In this document: piece after piece, positions 20,156-29,434 of the stretch
How the letters are laid out: each line of letters opens with the position of its first letter
How positions within the stretch are numbered: the stretch's first letter is position 1
The notes under the pieces: generated by a model
What the model was told of the DNA's origin: nothing
Database searches by the model: none
The model's input: only the letters and a program-made list of their open reading frames with translations
From: Pandoraea oxalativorans
GTDB taxonomy: Bacteria; Pseudomonadota; Gammaproteobacteria; Burkholderiales; Burkholderiaceae
DNA length: 64,000 bases
Direction of reading: 5' to 3'
Assembly: GCF_000972785.3 (NCBI RefSeq)
Contig: NZ_CP011253.3
Location: 1,302,001-1,366,000 of the forward strand
Program-made: the position numbers and the translations under genes

Positions 20156-21046
20156 ATGCTGATTCATCCTCAATTCGACCCGGTCGCGATTCATCTCGGC
20201 CCGCTCGCTATCCGCTGGTACGGCCTGATGTATCTGGTCGGCTTCATTCTCTTCCTGCTGGTGGGACGCTTGCGCGTGCGCCAGCCGTCCATCGCGGCGC
20301 AAGGCTGGAAGGCGCAGGATCTCGACGACATGCTGTTTTACGGTGTGCTCGGCGTGATTTTCGGCGGACGTCTGGGCTACGTGATCTTCTACAAGCTGTC
20401 GTTCTATCTCGCCAATCCGCTCGACATTTTCAAGGTGTGGGAAGGCGGCATGTCATTCCACGGCGGCTTCCTCGGGGTGTTGGTGGCGATGTGGCTGTTC
20501 ACGCGCCGTCGCGGACACTCGCTGCTCGAAGGCACGGATCTCATCGCACCGATGATCCCGCTGGGGCTGGCTGCCGGGCGTCTGGGCAACTTCATCAACG
20601 GTGAGTTGTGGGGCCGGGTGACGTCGCCCGATTCGCGCTTCGCGATGCTGTTCCCGCAAGCGGCAGCGGAAGATGCGCAATGGATGTTCGCGCATCCGCA
20701 GGCCATGGCCGATCATGCGCTGGCAATGGTGTTCGCGCAGTTCCACGGTCTGCCGCGTTACCCGTCGCAGTTGTTCGAATTTGCGCTTGAGGGCGTGGCG
20801 CTGTTCCTGCTGCTGTGGTTCTTTGCGCGGCGTGCGCGTCCGGTGGGCGCGGTGTCGGGCATGTTCCTCGTGGGCTATGGCCTGTTCCGCTTCCTCGCCG
20901 AATTCACGCGCGAACCTGACGCTTTCCTCGGCTTGCTGTCGTTTGGTCTGTCGATGGGCCAGTGGCTGTCGCTGCCGATGATCGTCGCTGGCGTGATCAT
21001 GTTGGTGTGGTCGTATCGTCGCACGCAGGTGACGTCGGCGGCGTGA
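20156..21046 (+). CDS. lgt: Prolipoprotein diacylglyceryl transferase
   Basis: 296 residues, multi-spanning. Transfers diacylglycerol from phosphatidylglycerol to the lipobox Cys of prolipoproteins at the inner membrane. Conserved elements: [23 protein letters not shown] at the N-terminus, [11 protein letters not shown] around residue 100, and the essential [14 protein letters not shown] loop around residue 140. The upstream 258 bases (19898-20155) hold no gene I can support. Confidence 0.97.
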   Translation: MLIHPQFDPVAIHLGPLAIRWYGLMYLVGFILFLLVGRLRVRQPSIAAQGWKAQDLDDMLFYGVLGVIFGGRLGYVIFYKLSFYLANPLDIFKVWEGGMSFHGGFLGVLVAMWLFTRRRGHSLLEGTDLIAPMIPLGLAAGRLGNFINGELWGRVTSPDSRFAMLFPQAAAEDAQWMFAHPQAMADHALAMVFAQFHGLPRYPSQLFEFALEGVALFLLLWFFARRARPVGAVSGMFLVGYGLFRFLAEFTREPDAFLGLLSFGLSMGQWLSLPMIVAGVIMLVWSYRRTQVTSAA

Positions 21047-21058
21047 CGACGTGAGCGG

Positions 21059-21098
21059 GTGAGGGTGTGAGGGTGTGAGGGTGTGAGGGTGTGAGGGC
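21059..21098. repeat. Five-unit 8-base tandem repeat
   Basis: Four exact copies of GTGAGGGT and a fifth ending in C lie just after the lgt stop, in the convergent gap before the GntR gene. It runs into a hairpin. Units of this kind vary in copy number by slippage and could be a strain-typing marker. Confidence 0.85.
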
Positions 21099-21110
21099 GC
21101 AACGCCCTCA
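21092..21110. terminator. Hairpin between convergent lgt and GntR gene
   Basis: TGAGGGCG-CAA-CGCCCTCA forms an 8-base stem with a 3-base loop overlapping the stop codon of the GntR gene. There is no clear T run on either strand, so it is at best a weak bidirectional terminator. Confidence 0.4.
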
Positions 21111-21779
21111 GCCCGCCTTGCGCGAGAGCGCATGCAACGACGCCATCAGGTCCGCAAAGCGCTCGCCTTGCACCGTGACGTGGCCGCGCAGATGCTCCGA
21201 CGCGGCGTCCGCGTCGCCTGCCTCGATGGCACGAAAAACGGCGTCGTGTTCCGAGAACGACTGATGCGGCCGGTCGCGCACGCGCAGTTGCAAGCGGCGG
21301 TACACGCGCAAACGCCGGTGGAGTTGCAGCGCCGTCTCCTGAAGATAGGCGTTGTGACTCGCCTGATAGATGAGCGCGTGGAATTGCGCGTTGACTTCGT
21401 AATACGTGTCGATGTCGCGCGCCTCGGCCGCCGCCCGGCTGGCTTCGTGCGTCTGCCGTAGCTCGGCCAGTTCGTCTTCGGTAATGCGGCGCGCCGCCAG
21501 CCGTCCGCACATCGACTCCAGCTCCGCCATCACCTCGAACATCTCGCACAGCCGCTGCGGGTCGATTTGTGCGACGACCGCGCCCCGGCGCGGCCGGATC
21601 TCGATCACGCCTGACGACGCCAACTGAATCAGCGCTTCACGCAACGGCGTGCGCGACACACCGAACGCAGTGGCCAGTTCGACCTCGTCGAGTCGCATGC
21701 CGGGCGGGTATTCGCCCACCGCAATCTTTTCCTCGATGGCCTGTCGTAGCGCTTCCGATCGCTTCGGTTTTACGGTCAT
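21108..21779 (-). CDS. GntR/FCD-family regulator of the malonate locus (MatR-like)
   Basis: 223 residues from MTVKPKRSEALRQAIEEKI; a longer frame to 21887 has no good ribosome site. The N-terminal winged helix (RTPLREALIQLASSGVIEIRPRRGAVVAQI) is GntR, and the helical FCD domain from about residue 80 carries the usual metal-ligand pattern (FHALIYQASHN, later HDAVFRAIEAGDADAASEHLRGHV). It is divergent from the TRAP-malonate operon with a TGTATACA palindrome in the gap. By position it is the malonate-responsive repressor, equivalent to rhizobial MatR; this is inferred. Confidence 0.88.
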   Translation of the reverse strand: MTVKPKRSEALRQAIEEKIAVGEYPPGMRLDEVELATAFGVSRTPLREALIQLASSGVIEIRPRRGAVVAQIDPQRLCEMFEVMAELESMCGRLAARRITEDELAELRQTHEASRAAAEARDIDTYYEVNAQFHALIYQASHNAYLQETALQLHRRLRVYRRLQLRVRDRPHQSFSEHDAVFRAIEAGDADAASEHLRGHVTVQGERFADLMASLHALSRKAG

Positions 21780-21912
21780 GACGCTCTCGCTCGGTCGGGT
21801 TTCGACCCCGTGATACGGGGTCGTATGGGGTTCATGGCTGCCAAAGTAACGCGCGAATTCCCCCTTGAAGATCGGGGTAAACGCCAAAAGTGTATTTTTT
21901 AACGGGTCGATT

Positions 21913-21920
21913 TGTATACA
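21913..21920. promoter_or_regulatory. TGTATACA palindrome, candidate GntR operator
   Basis: A perfect 8-base palindrome inside TTTGTATACACC, in the 350-base gap between the GntR regulator and the transporter genes. It resembles the TTGTATACA core I recall for the rhizobial MatR operator. The surrounding stretch 21890-21950 is unusually AT-rich for this genome and probably contains both divergent promoters. Confidence 0.6.
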
Positions 21921-22130
21921 CCATGACGGTTTAACTATACGATTTCATTCCGAGAGCGGCAACTCGCGCACTCGAAACTTCAAAAACAAAGCAGTCATCC
22001 GTACATGCAGTGCCGGCGTTTCCGGCGGTGCACCCGGCGTCCGTCTTCGGTGGTTGGCGAGGCGGGCTTCGGGCGATGTCACGCACCGGACTTCGCAGGT
22101 TCATCGCTGACAAAAGTGACAGGAGACGCC

Positions 22131-23177
22131 ATGGAGACAACCCCTTCCCCGCTGCGGCGGCAACTCATGCTCGGTGCCGCATCGGCGCTGGTCACCGGTG
22201 GTCTGGCCAGCCCTTGGGGCGGCGCTTTCGCGCAAACCGGCCCACTCAAGATTTCCCATCAATTCCCCGGCGGCACGCTGACCGAAGGCGATTTTCGCGA
22301 TCGTTTGTGCCGCAAGTTCGCTCAGGAAGTCGAAAAGCGTACCAACGGCGCACTGAAGTTCCAGGTCTATCCGGGCAGTTCGCTCATGAAGACCAACGCC
22401 CAGTTCTCGGCCTTGCGTCGCGGGGCGCTCGACCTCTCGCTCTATCCGCTGCCGTACGCGGGCGGCGAAGTTCGGGAACTGAACATCGGACTGATGCCGG
22501 GGCTTGTGACCTCGTACGCGCAGGGCAACGCCTGGCGTAACGGCGAGATCGGCAAGGTGCTGACCGACGTGCTCGCCGCGAAGGACATCGTGATCGTGAG
22601 CTGGGTCTGGCAGGCAGGGGGCGTGGCCAGCCGGTCCAAACCGCTTGTCGCGCCTGAGGACGCCAAGGGCCTGAAGGTGCGCGGCGGCAGCCGCGAGATG
22701 GACATGATGCTCAAGGAAGCGGGGGCTGCGGTCATCTCCCTGCCGTCGAACGAGCTGTACGCGGCCATGCAGACCGGCGCCATGGATGCGGCGATGACGT
22801 CCTCCACCAGCCTGATGTCGTTTCGTCTGGAAGAAGTCTCGAAGCATCTGACCACCGGCCGCAACAAGTCGTACTGGTTCATGCTGGAACCGCTGCTCAT
22901 GTCGAAGCAGGTCTTCGACAAGCTGCCCAAGGATCAGCAGCAGGTCATTCTGCAAGTCGGGGCCGATCTGGAGGCGTTCGGCACGGAAGCGGCGAAAGCC
23001 GACGATGCGCAGATCGCGAGCGTCTACACGAAGGCCGGTGCGAAGGTCTATGACCTCGACGAGGCGACCGTGATGAAGTGGCGCGACATTGCCCGGCGCA
23101 CCGCGTGGAAGGATTACGCGAGCAAGTCGGATACGTGCGCGAAGCTGCTCGCGCTGGCCGAGAAGGTGCCTGCATGA
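22131..23177 (+). CDS. TRAP transporter substrate-binding protein (DctP family), likely malonate
   Basis: 348 residues from ATG 22131 with AGGAG at ideal spacing; earlier in-frame starts have none. The N-terminus has RRQLMLGAASALVTGG then AFAQ, a signal peptide with a twin-arginine-like start. Periplasmic binding protein of a tripartite secondary transporter: ISHQFPGGTLTEGD opens the fold and GLKVRGGSREMD holds the conserved substrate-binding Arg region near residue 180. Overlaps the next gene by ATGA. The malonate substrate is inferred from the co-encoded enzymes. Confidence 0.9.
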   Translation: METTPSPLRRQLMLGAASALVTGGLASPWGGAFAQTGPLKISHQFPGGTLTEGDFRDRLCRKFAQEVEKRTNGALKFQVYPGSSLMKTNAQFSALRRGALDLSLYPLPYAGGEVRELNIGLMPGLVTSYAQGNAWRNGEIGKVLTDVLAAKDIVIVSWVWQAGGVASRSKPLVAPEDAKGLKVRGGSREMDMMLKEAGAAVISLPSNELYAAMQTGAMDAAMTSSTSLMSFRLEEVSKHLTTGRNKSYWFMLEPLLMSKQVFDKLPKDQQQVILQVGADLEAFGTEAAKADDAQIASVYTKAGAKVYDLDEATVMKWRDIARRTAWKDYASKSDTCAKLLALAEKVPA

Positions 23178-23743
23178 GCGGGGCCGTCGCGAGCGCGGAG
23201 CCGACGGTCGCCCGTTCGCGCGCGTTGCGGCGGCTCGACGCCCTCTTGCAGGGCGTGAGCCGCCTGCTCATGGTCGTATGCATGTTCGCGCTCGTGGGGG
23301 CCGCGCTGGTGCTCAGTTACAGCGTGTTCGCGCGGCACGTGCTCAAGCTCGCGACCGACTGGCAGGACGAGGCCGCCGTGTTCCTGCTGGTCGGCGCGAC
23401 CTTCGTGTCGGCCGCACACGTCCAGCATCTGCGCGGGCACATCGGCATCGAAGCGATCACGACACTGCTCTCTGCCCGCGTGAATCGCGTGCGACGCTGG
23501 TTCGTCGACATTCTGACTTTCCTGTTCTGCGCGTTCTTCGCGTGGAAGTCATGGACGCTCTTCTGGGAAGCGTACGTCGACGGCCAGACCAGCAGTTCGA
23601 CATGGGGGCCGCCGCTGGCGATTCCCTACGGCCTGATGGCGTTCGGCATGACGTTGCTCACGGTTCAGTTGCTGCTGCAAGTGGCTATCGGGGCGTGTGA
23701 GATGAGAGGCACCACGCAGCACGGCACGGGAGGGCACGCATGA
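23174..23743 (+). CDS. TRAP transporter small membrane subunit (DctQ family)
   Basis: 189 residues with four predicted membrane segments. DctQ-type signature near residues 55-65 (DWQDEAAVFLLVGATFVSAAHV), followed by HLRGHIGIEAITTLL. Its ATG overlaps the DctP stop and its stop overlaps the DctM start, so the three subunits are translationally coupled. It supports the large permease in the inner membrane. Confidence 0.9.
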   Translation: MSGAVASAEPTVARSRALRRLDALLQGVSRLLMVVCMFALVGAALVLSYSVFARHVLKLATDWQDEAAVFLLVGATFVSAAHVQHLRGHIGIEAITTLLSARVNRVRRWFVDILTFLFCAFFAWKSWTLFWEAYVDGQTSSSTWGPPLAIPYGLMAFGMTLLTVQLLLQVAIGACEMRGTTQHGTGGHA

Positions 23744-25083
23744 GCGAGCTCACGATCGGATTCCTCTATGGCGGCGCAACGCTCGTCGTCATGTTTTCGG
23801 GGATGCCCATCGCGTTCGCACTGGGGGCTGTCGCGGTGGCGTTCATGTTCGGCTTCATGCCTGCATCGTCGCTCGATACGGTGACGCAAAACGTCTACGA
23901 GGAGATGGCGAGCATCACGCTGCTGTCGATTCCGTTGTTCATCCTGAAGGGCGCGGCCATCGGCAAGTCGCGCGCGGGGCAGGATCTCTACCTGGCGCTG
24001 CACGCGTGGATGCGACGCATTCCGGGCGGGCTCGGCATCGCCAACGTGTTCGCCTGCGGGTTGTTTGCCGCCATGGCCGGGTCGAGTCCGGCGACGTGTT
24101 CCGCCATCGGCAGCGCCGGGATTCCGGAGATGCGTCAGCGCGGTTACTCGCCGGGGTTTGCGGCGGGCATCATCGCGGCGGGCGGCACGCTGGGTATCCT
24201 GCTGCCGCCATCGATCACGATGATCCTCTACGCCGTGGCCGCCGAGCAGTCGCTCGGACGTCTGTTCCTCGCGGGCATCGTGCCTGCGCTGCTGCTCGTG
24301 GGGCTGTTCTCGTGCTACGCGGCATGGCGCTATCGAAAGGAGTACGCCAACGCGCAGTTGGCGCTGGCGCGCGACGGCACGCCGTCGCCGTTTCCGAGCG
24401 AGCCGCCTGCCACGATGCGCGAGAAGCTTGCGCTGCTGCCGCGCGTGTTGCCGTTCGTCACGTTGCTCATCGGCGTGATGGCGGCGCTCTACGGTGGGTA
24501 CGCAACGCCCTCGGAGACAGCCGGGTTGGGCGGGCTCCTGGCGCTCGCGCTCATTGCCGTGATCTACCGGATGTGGACGCCGCGTCAGCTCGCGCCGATT
24601 CTCACGGGGACGTTGCGCGAGTCGACCATGCTCATGTTCATCATCGGCATGTCGCTGCTCTACTCGTACGTGATGAGCTATCTGCACATCAGCCAGTCGG
24701 CCGCGCAATGGATCGTAGGGCTGCATCTGTCGCGCTGGGTGCTGCTCGCCGCCATTCTGTCGATGGTGGTCGTGCTGGGGTTCTTTCTGCCACCGGTGAG
24801 CATCATCCTGATGACCGCGCCGATCATTCTGCCGCCGCTGCGCGCGGCGGGCTTCGATCTGGTGTGGTTCGGGGTGGTCATGACGATCGTCATGGAGCTG
24901 GGGTTGATTCACCCGCCGGTCGGTCTCAACATATTTGTGATCAAGAACACCGCGCCCGATATCGCACTGCGCGACATCGTCTGGGGTGTGATGCCTTTCG
25001 TCGTGTTAATGGTGGTGGCTGTCGTGCTCATTTGTCTGATGCCGGGTCTGTCGTTGTGGCTGCCGGACTGGCTGATGGGATGA
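23740..25083 (+). CDS. TRAP transporter large permease (DctM family)
   Basis: 447 residues, about twelve membrane segments. The conserved motif AMAGSSPATCSAIGSAGIPEM (about residues 107-127) and LGILLPPSITMILYAVAAEQSLGRLFLAGIVPALLL are hallmarks of the sodium-coupled DctM channel subunit. The later GLIHPPVGLNIFVIKN matches the second ion-binding repeat. Followed 57 bases later by malonyl-CoA decarboxylase. Confidence 0.93.
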   Translation: MSELTIGFLYGGATLVVMFSGMPIAFALGAVAVAFMFGFMPASSLDTVTQNVYEEMASITLLSIPLFILKGAAIGKSRAGQDLYLALHAWMRRIPGGLGIANVFACGLFAAMAGSSPATCSAIGSAGIPEMRQRGYSPGFAAGIIAAGGTLGILLPPSITMILYAVAAEQSLGRLFLAGIVPALLLVGLFSCYAAWRYRKEYANAQLALARDGTPSPFPSEPPATMREKLALLPRVLPFVTLLIGVMAALYGGYATPSETAGLGGLLALALIAVIYRMWTPRQLAPILTGTLRESTMLMFIIGMSLLYSYVMSYLHISQSAAQWIVGLHLSRWVLLAAILSMVVVLGFFLPPVSIILMTAPIILPPLRAAGFDLVWFGVVMTIVMELGLIHPPVGLNIFVIKNTAPDIALRDIVWGVMPFVVLMVVAVVLICLMPGLSLWLPDWLMG

Positions 25084-25140
25084 CGTGATATCGCGTGATA
25101 TGGCGGTCGCCGAAGCGAGCCCCCGCCTTGAGAGGAAACC

Positions 25141-26760
25141 ATGAAGGATGAGCCGATCATGTCCGCAATGTCCGTTCCTGTAGCGCTGACTTCGTCGATG
25201 GCGGCGGCGCCTTCGTCGCCCTCGTCGCCCTCGCTGGCTTCGTCCTCCGCGCCCGGTCGCGGCGCGTCGGAGAGCGTGTCGGACGTGAGCGCACCGGTGC
25301 CGTCGCCCAGGCCGACGCTCGGGGAGCGGCTCGGGCAGTGGTTCGGACGCGGCAAGTCCGGCGGGCAGGGTGGTGCGCCGAAAGACGGCAAGGACGGCAA
25401 GGGCGACGGCAAGATCGTTGCCGCACCGCTGTCGGCGCGAGCGGAAAACGCGTTGCGCCGACAGTTGGCGCAGTGCTTTTCGGCGCGTCTGACGGATTCT
25501 TCCGCCAACGAAGCGGCGCGCGAGTTCATGGCGCGCTATGGCGCGGCGTCTGCCGAAGAGCAACTGGCGTTGCTCACAGTCGTGGCCGACATCTGCGCGA
25601 GCGATGGCGAAGTTGGGGGCGACGGCAAGGGCGCAGTCAAGGACACAGGCAAGGACGCAAGTAAAGACGCTGCCAAGGATGCGGCTAAGGACGCCCGTCG
25701 CGCCGCCAGCACGGCGACCGGTCTCGCCGGGGCACTGGGGAGCGCGCGCGTGCGGTTCCTCAAGCGCTTTAACGCGCTGCCGGACGGTCTGCCGTTCCTC
25801 GTCAACTGGCGCGCCGACATGCTGCGTCATCGCGCCGCGCTGCCCGGACTGGCGGCGCTCGAAGACGACCTGGGCAGCCTGTTCTCGACCTGGTTCGACG
25901 TCGGTCTGCTGGAACTGCATCCGATCACGTGGGATTCGCCCGCGTCGCTACTCGAAAAGCTCATGCGCTACGAGGCCGTGCACGAGATTTCGTCGTGGGC
26001 CGATCTGCGCAACCGGCTCGATTCCGACCGCCGCTGCTACGCGTTCTTCCATCCCCGTATGTCGCGCGAGCCGTTGATCTTCGTCGAGGTGGCATTCGTG
26101 CCGGAGATGGCCGCCGACGTTCATTCGCTGCTCGACGAAAAAGCGCCGCTCGAAGACCTGCGACGCGTGCGATGGGCCATCTTCTACTCGATCTCGAACA
26201 CCCAGCCGGGTCTGCGCGGCGTGAGCTTCGGCAACTTCCTGCTCAAGCGCGTGATCGACGAGTTGCGCCTCGATTTCCCTAAGTTGCGCAATTTCGCAAC
26301 GCTCTCGCCGATTCCCGGCTTCAACGACTGGCTGCGACAACTGTCGGCGCAAGCGCTTGCCGAGGCCCTCGGGCCGAAGCGTGCGAAGTTGCTTGCGCAG
26401 GAGCCGTCGCTGGCGACGCAGGCGTCCGGGGCGCAAATGATGGCGTGGTTGCAAGCGTCTCCCGATCGCAAGAGCGGGCGGGCGTTGCAGCGCGCGCTGG
26501 GCGAAGCGCTGGCGGCGTACTACCTCGCTCGCGAGACCGTGCGCGGACAGCCGCGAGACCCCGTCGCGCGGTTCCATCTCGGCAATGGCGCGCGCGTGGA
26601 GCGTATCAACTGGCATGCCGATCTCTCGAAGAAGGGCGCGAAGCAGTCGTGCGGGATGATGGTGAATTATCTGTACGAGCCCGATGAACTCGACGCGAAT
26701 CTGCAACGGCTCATCGACGGCGAGCCTGCGCTGGGGCGCGCGGTGTCGCGTCTTCTGTGA
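25141..26760 (+). CDS. matA: Malonyl-CoA decarboxylase (MatA-like)
   Basis: 539 residues from ATG 25141 with GAGAGGAAA upstream. Converts malonyl-CoA to acetyl-CoA and CO2. The catalytic half contains SISNTQPGLRGVSFGNFL (conserved Ser region, about residues 350-370) and FHLGNGARVERINWHAD, then GMMVNYLY, matching the His region of this family. The N-terminal helical half carries two unusual low-complexity inserts: a Ser/Ala/Pro leader (residues 1-60) and a Lys-Asp-rich repeat (about 155-190), making it longer than the roughly 450-residue bacterial norm. The stop overlaps the next gene's earliest possible start. Confidence 0.92.
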   Translation: MKDEPIMSAMSVPVALTSSMAAAPSSPSSPSLASSSAPGRGASESVSDVSAPVPSPRPTLGERLGQWFGRGKSGGQGGAPKDGKDGKGDGKIVAAPLSARAENALRRQLAQCFSARLTDSSANEAAREFMARYGAASAEEQLALLTVVADICASDGEVGGDGKGAVKDTGKDASKDAAKDAAKDARRAASTATGLAGALGSARVRFLKRFNALPDGLPFLVNWRADMLRHRAALPGLAALEDDLGSLFSTWFDVGLLELHPITWDSPASLLEKLMRYEAVHEISSWADLRNRLDSDRRCYAFFHPRMSREPLIFVEVAFVPEMAADVHSLLDEKAPLEDLRRVRWAIFYSISNTQPGLRGVSFGNFLLKRVIDELRLDFPKLRNFATLSPIPGFNDWLRQLSAQALAEALGPKRAKLLAQEPSLATQASGAQMMAWLQASPDRKSGRALQRALGEALAAYYLARETVRGQPRDPVARFHLGNGARVERINWHADLSKKGAKQSCGMMVNYLYEPDELDANLQRLIDGEPALGRAVSRLL

Positions 26761-26786
26761 CGACGAACAACTTCATGGAGGCACGT

Positions 26787-27587
26787 GTGAGCGAAGTAGC
26801 GGGAGAAGTGCTGCGCGACGACAGTCTGCTCGACGAAGGGTTGGTGACGCTCACGCTCTCCAATCCCACCAAACTCAACGCCATCTCGGTGGCGATGTGG
26901 CGCGCGCTGCGCGCACATGTGCAGGCGCTCGACGAGGACTCGCGCGTACGCGCCATCGTCGTTCGCGGCGCGCAGGGCAACTTTGCCGCCGGGGCGGATA
27001 TCGAGGAGTTTCCGGTCGAGCGCGGCAGCTATGACACGTTGCGTCGCTATCACGGCGAGATCATCGGACCGACGCTCGATGCGCTGGCGCGCTGCCGTCA
27101 CCCGAGCGTCGCGTTGATCGAAGGCGTTTGTGTGGGCGGTGGCATGGAGATCGCCACGCACTGCGATTTGCGCATTGCAGGGCAGGGGGCGCGATTCGGC
27201 GTGCCCATCAACAAACTCGGGTTTCCGATGGCGCCGGGCGAGTTGCGCGGCGTACTGGCGCTGGCCGGTCGCGCGGCGACGCTCGAAATCCTGCTCGAAG
27301 GGCGGGTGTTCGGCGCGAGCGAGGCGCGCGAGAAAGGCCTGCTGACTCGCGTGGTCGACGACGAGGCGCTCGAGGAGGCAGGCTACACTTGCGCGCGGCG
27401 CATCGCGGCCGGCGCGCCGCTCGCCGCGCAATTGAACAAGTGGCTGATCGCGCGTCTTGCACCGAGCGTGCCGCCGCTGTCCGAGGCGGAGTGGCAGCGC
27501 GCCTTCTCCTACTGGGACTCGCACGATCACCGCGAAGGCGTGGCCGCATTTCTCGAGAAGCGGCCGCCCGATTTCCGAGGGCGTTGA
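26787..27587 (+). CDS. Enoyl-CoA hydratase/isomerase family protein in the malonate operon
   Basis: 266 residues from GTG 26787, which has GGAGG five bases upstream; GTG 26757 and ATG 26775 in the same frame lack a good site. Crotonase fold with oxyanion-hole segments AAGADIEEFP and EGVCVGGGMEIATHCDLRIA. The usual Glu catalytic position near the GAGAELA-type motif is replaced by MAPGELRGVL, so the exact reaction is open. Lies between decarboxylase and synthetase genes of the malonate pathway, where simpler mat operons have nothing. Confidence 0.85.
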   Translation: MSEVAGEVLRDDSLLDEGLVTLTLSNPTKLNAISVAMWRALRAHVQALDEDSRVRAIVVRGAQGNFAAGADIEEFPVERGSYDTLRRYHGEIIGPTLDALARCRHPSVALIEGVCVGGGMEIATHCDLRIAGQGARFGVPINKLGFPMAPGELRGVLALAGRAATLEILLEGRVFGASEAREKGLLTRVVDDEALEEAGYTCARRIAAGAPLAAQLNKWLIARLAPSVPPLSEAEWQRAFSYWDSHDHREGVAAFLEKRPPDFRGR

Positions 27588-27673
27588 GCGCCTTGTGTGC
27601 CTGATGCGCTTCGCCTTCTCTTTGCCATGTTTATCGACGCATTTTTCGTTCTGATTGATTTCCGGTTCTGTTT

Positions 27674-29215
27674 ATGACGCAAGACGCCAACCTCTATCGA
27701 CTCTTTGCCGAACGCTTCCCTGCTGACAAATCGGCGTGCGCCATCGAGACCCCCGAAGGGCTTTACTACAGTTGGGGCGATCTCGAGCACGCCAGCGCGC
27801 GCATCGCGAACCTGCTTGCGAGTCTGGATCTGACGCCCGGCGCGCGCGTTGCCGTGCAGGTCGAGAAGTCGCCCGAAGCGCTGTTGCTGTATCTCGCCAC
27901 GCTGCGTGCCGGGTACGTCTATCTGCCGCTCAACACGGCGTATCGCGAGGGCGAGATCGCCTATTTCGTCGAGAATGCCGAGCCGGATGTGGTGGTGTGT
28001 AGTCCGTCGAACTTTGGCTGGGTCTCGAAGATCGCCTTCACGAACGGTGCGAAACACGTCTTCACGCTGGGCGACGACCGGACCGGCTCGCTGCTTGAGC
28101 GCGCGGCGTGGTTCGGCGACACGTTCGAGACGGTGCCGCGCGCACCCGACGACCTCGCGGCCATCCTCTATACCTCGGGAACCACGGGGCGCAGCAAGGG
28201 CGCGATGCTGTCGCACGGCAATCTTGCGAGCAACACGCGGGTGCTGCATGCGTTCTGGGGCTGGCGCGAACCGCAGTCGGACGGGGGCGGCGACGTGCTG
28301 CTGCACGCGTTGCCGATCTTCCACGTGCACGGCTTGTTCGTCGCCAGTCATGCGGCACTCTACTCCGGCAGCAAGATGATCTGGATGTCGAAGTTCGATG
28401 CGCGCGAAGTGCTGCATCAACTGCCTAGGGCCACCGTGTTCATGGGCGTGCCGACGTATTACGTGCGACTGCTCGCCGAGCCGGGTCTGAATCGGGACGT
28501 ATGTCGCCATATGCGTCTGTTCATCTCGGGCTCGGCACCGCTGCTGCGCGAGACGTTCGACGCATTCAGCGAGCGCACGGGGCACACGATTCTGGAGCGC
28601 TACGGCATGTCGGAGACGGTGATGCTCGTCTCGAATCCGTATCATGGCGACGCGGCGAAGGTGCGTCGTGCAGGCACCGTCGGTGTGCCGCTGCCGGACG
28701 TGACCGTGCGTGTGGTGGGCGACGACGGCCAGCCGAGTGCGCAAGGCGACATCGGGCATATTCAGGTGAAAGGGCCGAACGTCTTTGCAGGCTACTGGCG
28801 CATGCCGGAGAAGACGGCCGAGGAATTTACCGGTGACGGCTACTTCAAGACCGGGGACGTGGGTAGGTTCGATGAGGACGGCTATGTGCACATCGTCGGC
28901 CGCTCGAAGGATCTCATCATCTCCGGCGGATACAACGTCTACCCGAAGGAAATCGAGGGCTTCATCGACGAGATGGACGGGGTGGCCGAGTCCGCCGTGA
29001 TCGGCGTGCCGCACCCCGATTTTGGCGAAGCGGTGGTCGCGGTCATTGTGCCGCGCGCCGGGGCGCAGGCACCCGACGAGCGCGCTGTGATCGATGCACT
29101 CAAGCAGCGCATTGCCAACTTCAAGGTGCCTAAGCGTGTGCACGTCGTCGCGGAATTGCCGCGCAACACGATGGGCAAGGTACAGAAGAATCTGCTGCGC
29201 GACAGGTTCAAGTGA
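27674..29215 (+). CDS. matB: Malonyl-CoA synthetase (MatB)
   Basis: 513 residues of the adenylate-forming family. ATP-binding loop YTSGTTGRSKGAM (about residues 166-178), GERYGMSET-type motif as ERYGMSETVML, and KTGDVGRFDEDGYVHIVGR, with the catalytic C-terminal Lys in TMGKVQKNLLR near 504. Length and ends match MatB, which makes malonyl-CoA from malonate, CoA and ATP. With the TRAP transporter, the decarboxylase and the GntR regulator it completes a malonate utilisation pathway. Confidence 0.92.
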   Translation: MTQDANLYRLFAERFPADKSACAIETPEGLYYSWGDLEHASARIANLLASLDLTPGARVAVQVEKSPEALLLYLATLRAGYVYLPLNTAYREGEIAYFVENAEPDVVVCSPSNFGWVSKIAFTNGAKHVFTLGDDRTGSLLERAAWFGDTFETVPRAPDDLAAILYTSGTTGRSKGAMLSHGNLASNTRVLHAFWGWREPQSDGGGDVLLHALPIFHVHGLFVASHAALYSGSKMIWMSKFDAREVLHQLPRATVFMGVPTYYVRLLAEPGLNRDVCRHMRLFISGSAPLLRETFDAFSERTGHTILERYGMSETVMLVSNPYHGDAAKVRRAGTVGVPLPDVTVRVVGDDGQPSAQGDIGHIQVKGPNVFAGYWRMPEKTAEEFTGDGYFKTGDVGRFDEDGYVHIVGRSKDLIISGGYNVYPKEIEGFIDEMDGVAESAVIGVPHPDFGEAVVAVIVPRAGAQAPDERAVIDALKQRIANFKVPKRVHVVAELPRNTMGKVQKNLLRDRFK

Positions 29216-29360
29216 GACGTTTGCGATACGTTGTCACGTGAGGCGCCAGTTCCGACGGGATCGCACGCAAGAGGCGTTTCTCGTGCGGCGGGTGTCACGT
29301 GGTGCGGCAATGTGACGCGCCGTTGTCATGGCTTGCGGTCGGTGACGGTCACGTCAGTCG

Positions 29361-29404
29361 AAAAAAATGCCGCCTCCGGACTTCGGAGGCGGCATTGCTT
29401 TTTG
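29361..29404. terminator. Bidirectional terminator between matB and SIMPL gene
   Basis: Thirteen-base perfect stem AATGCCGCCTCCG / CGGAGGCGGCATT with a five-base loop, flanked by an A run on one side and a T-rich run on the other. Serves the two convergent genes. Confidence 0.9.
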
Positions 29405-29434
29405 CGCGCCCCGCAGATCTGCGGGACGGCGCGC

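Noticed and set aside
21059..21098. Short repeats after lgt as a possible CRISPR or regulatory array
   Set aside because: Units are 8 bases directly abutting with no spacers; a simple tandem repeat.
27527..29143. 538-codon minus-strand frame opposite matB
   Set aside because: His/Arg-rich shadow; matB on the plus strand has all catalytic motifs.
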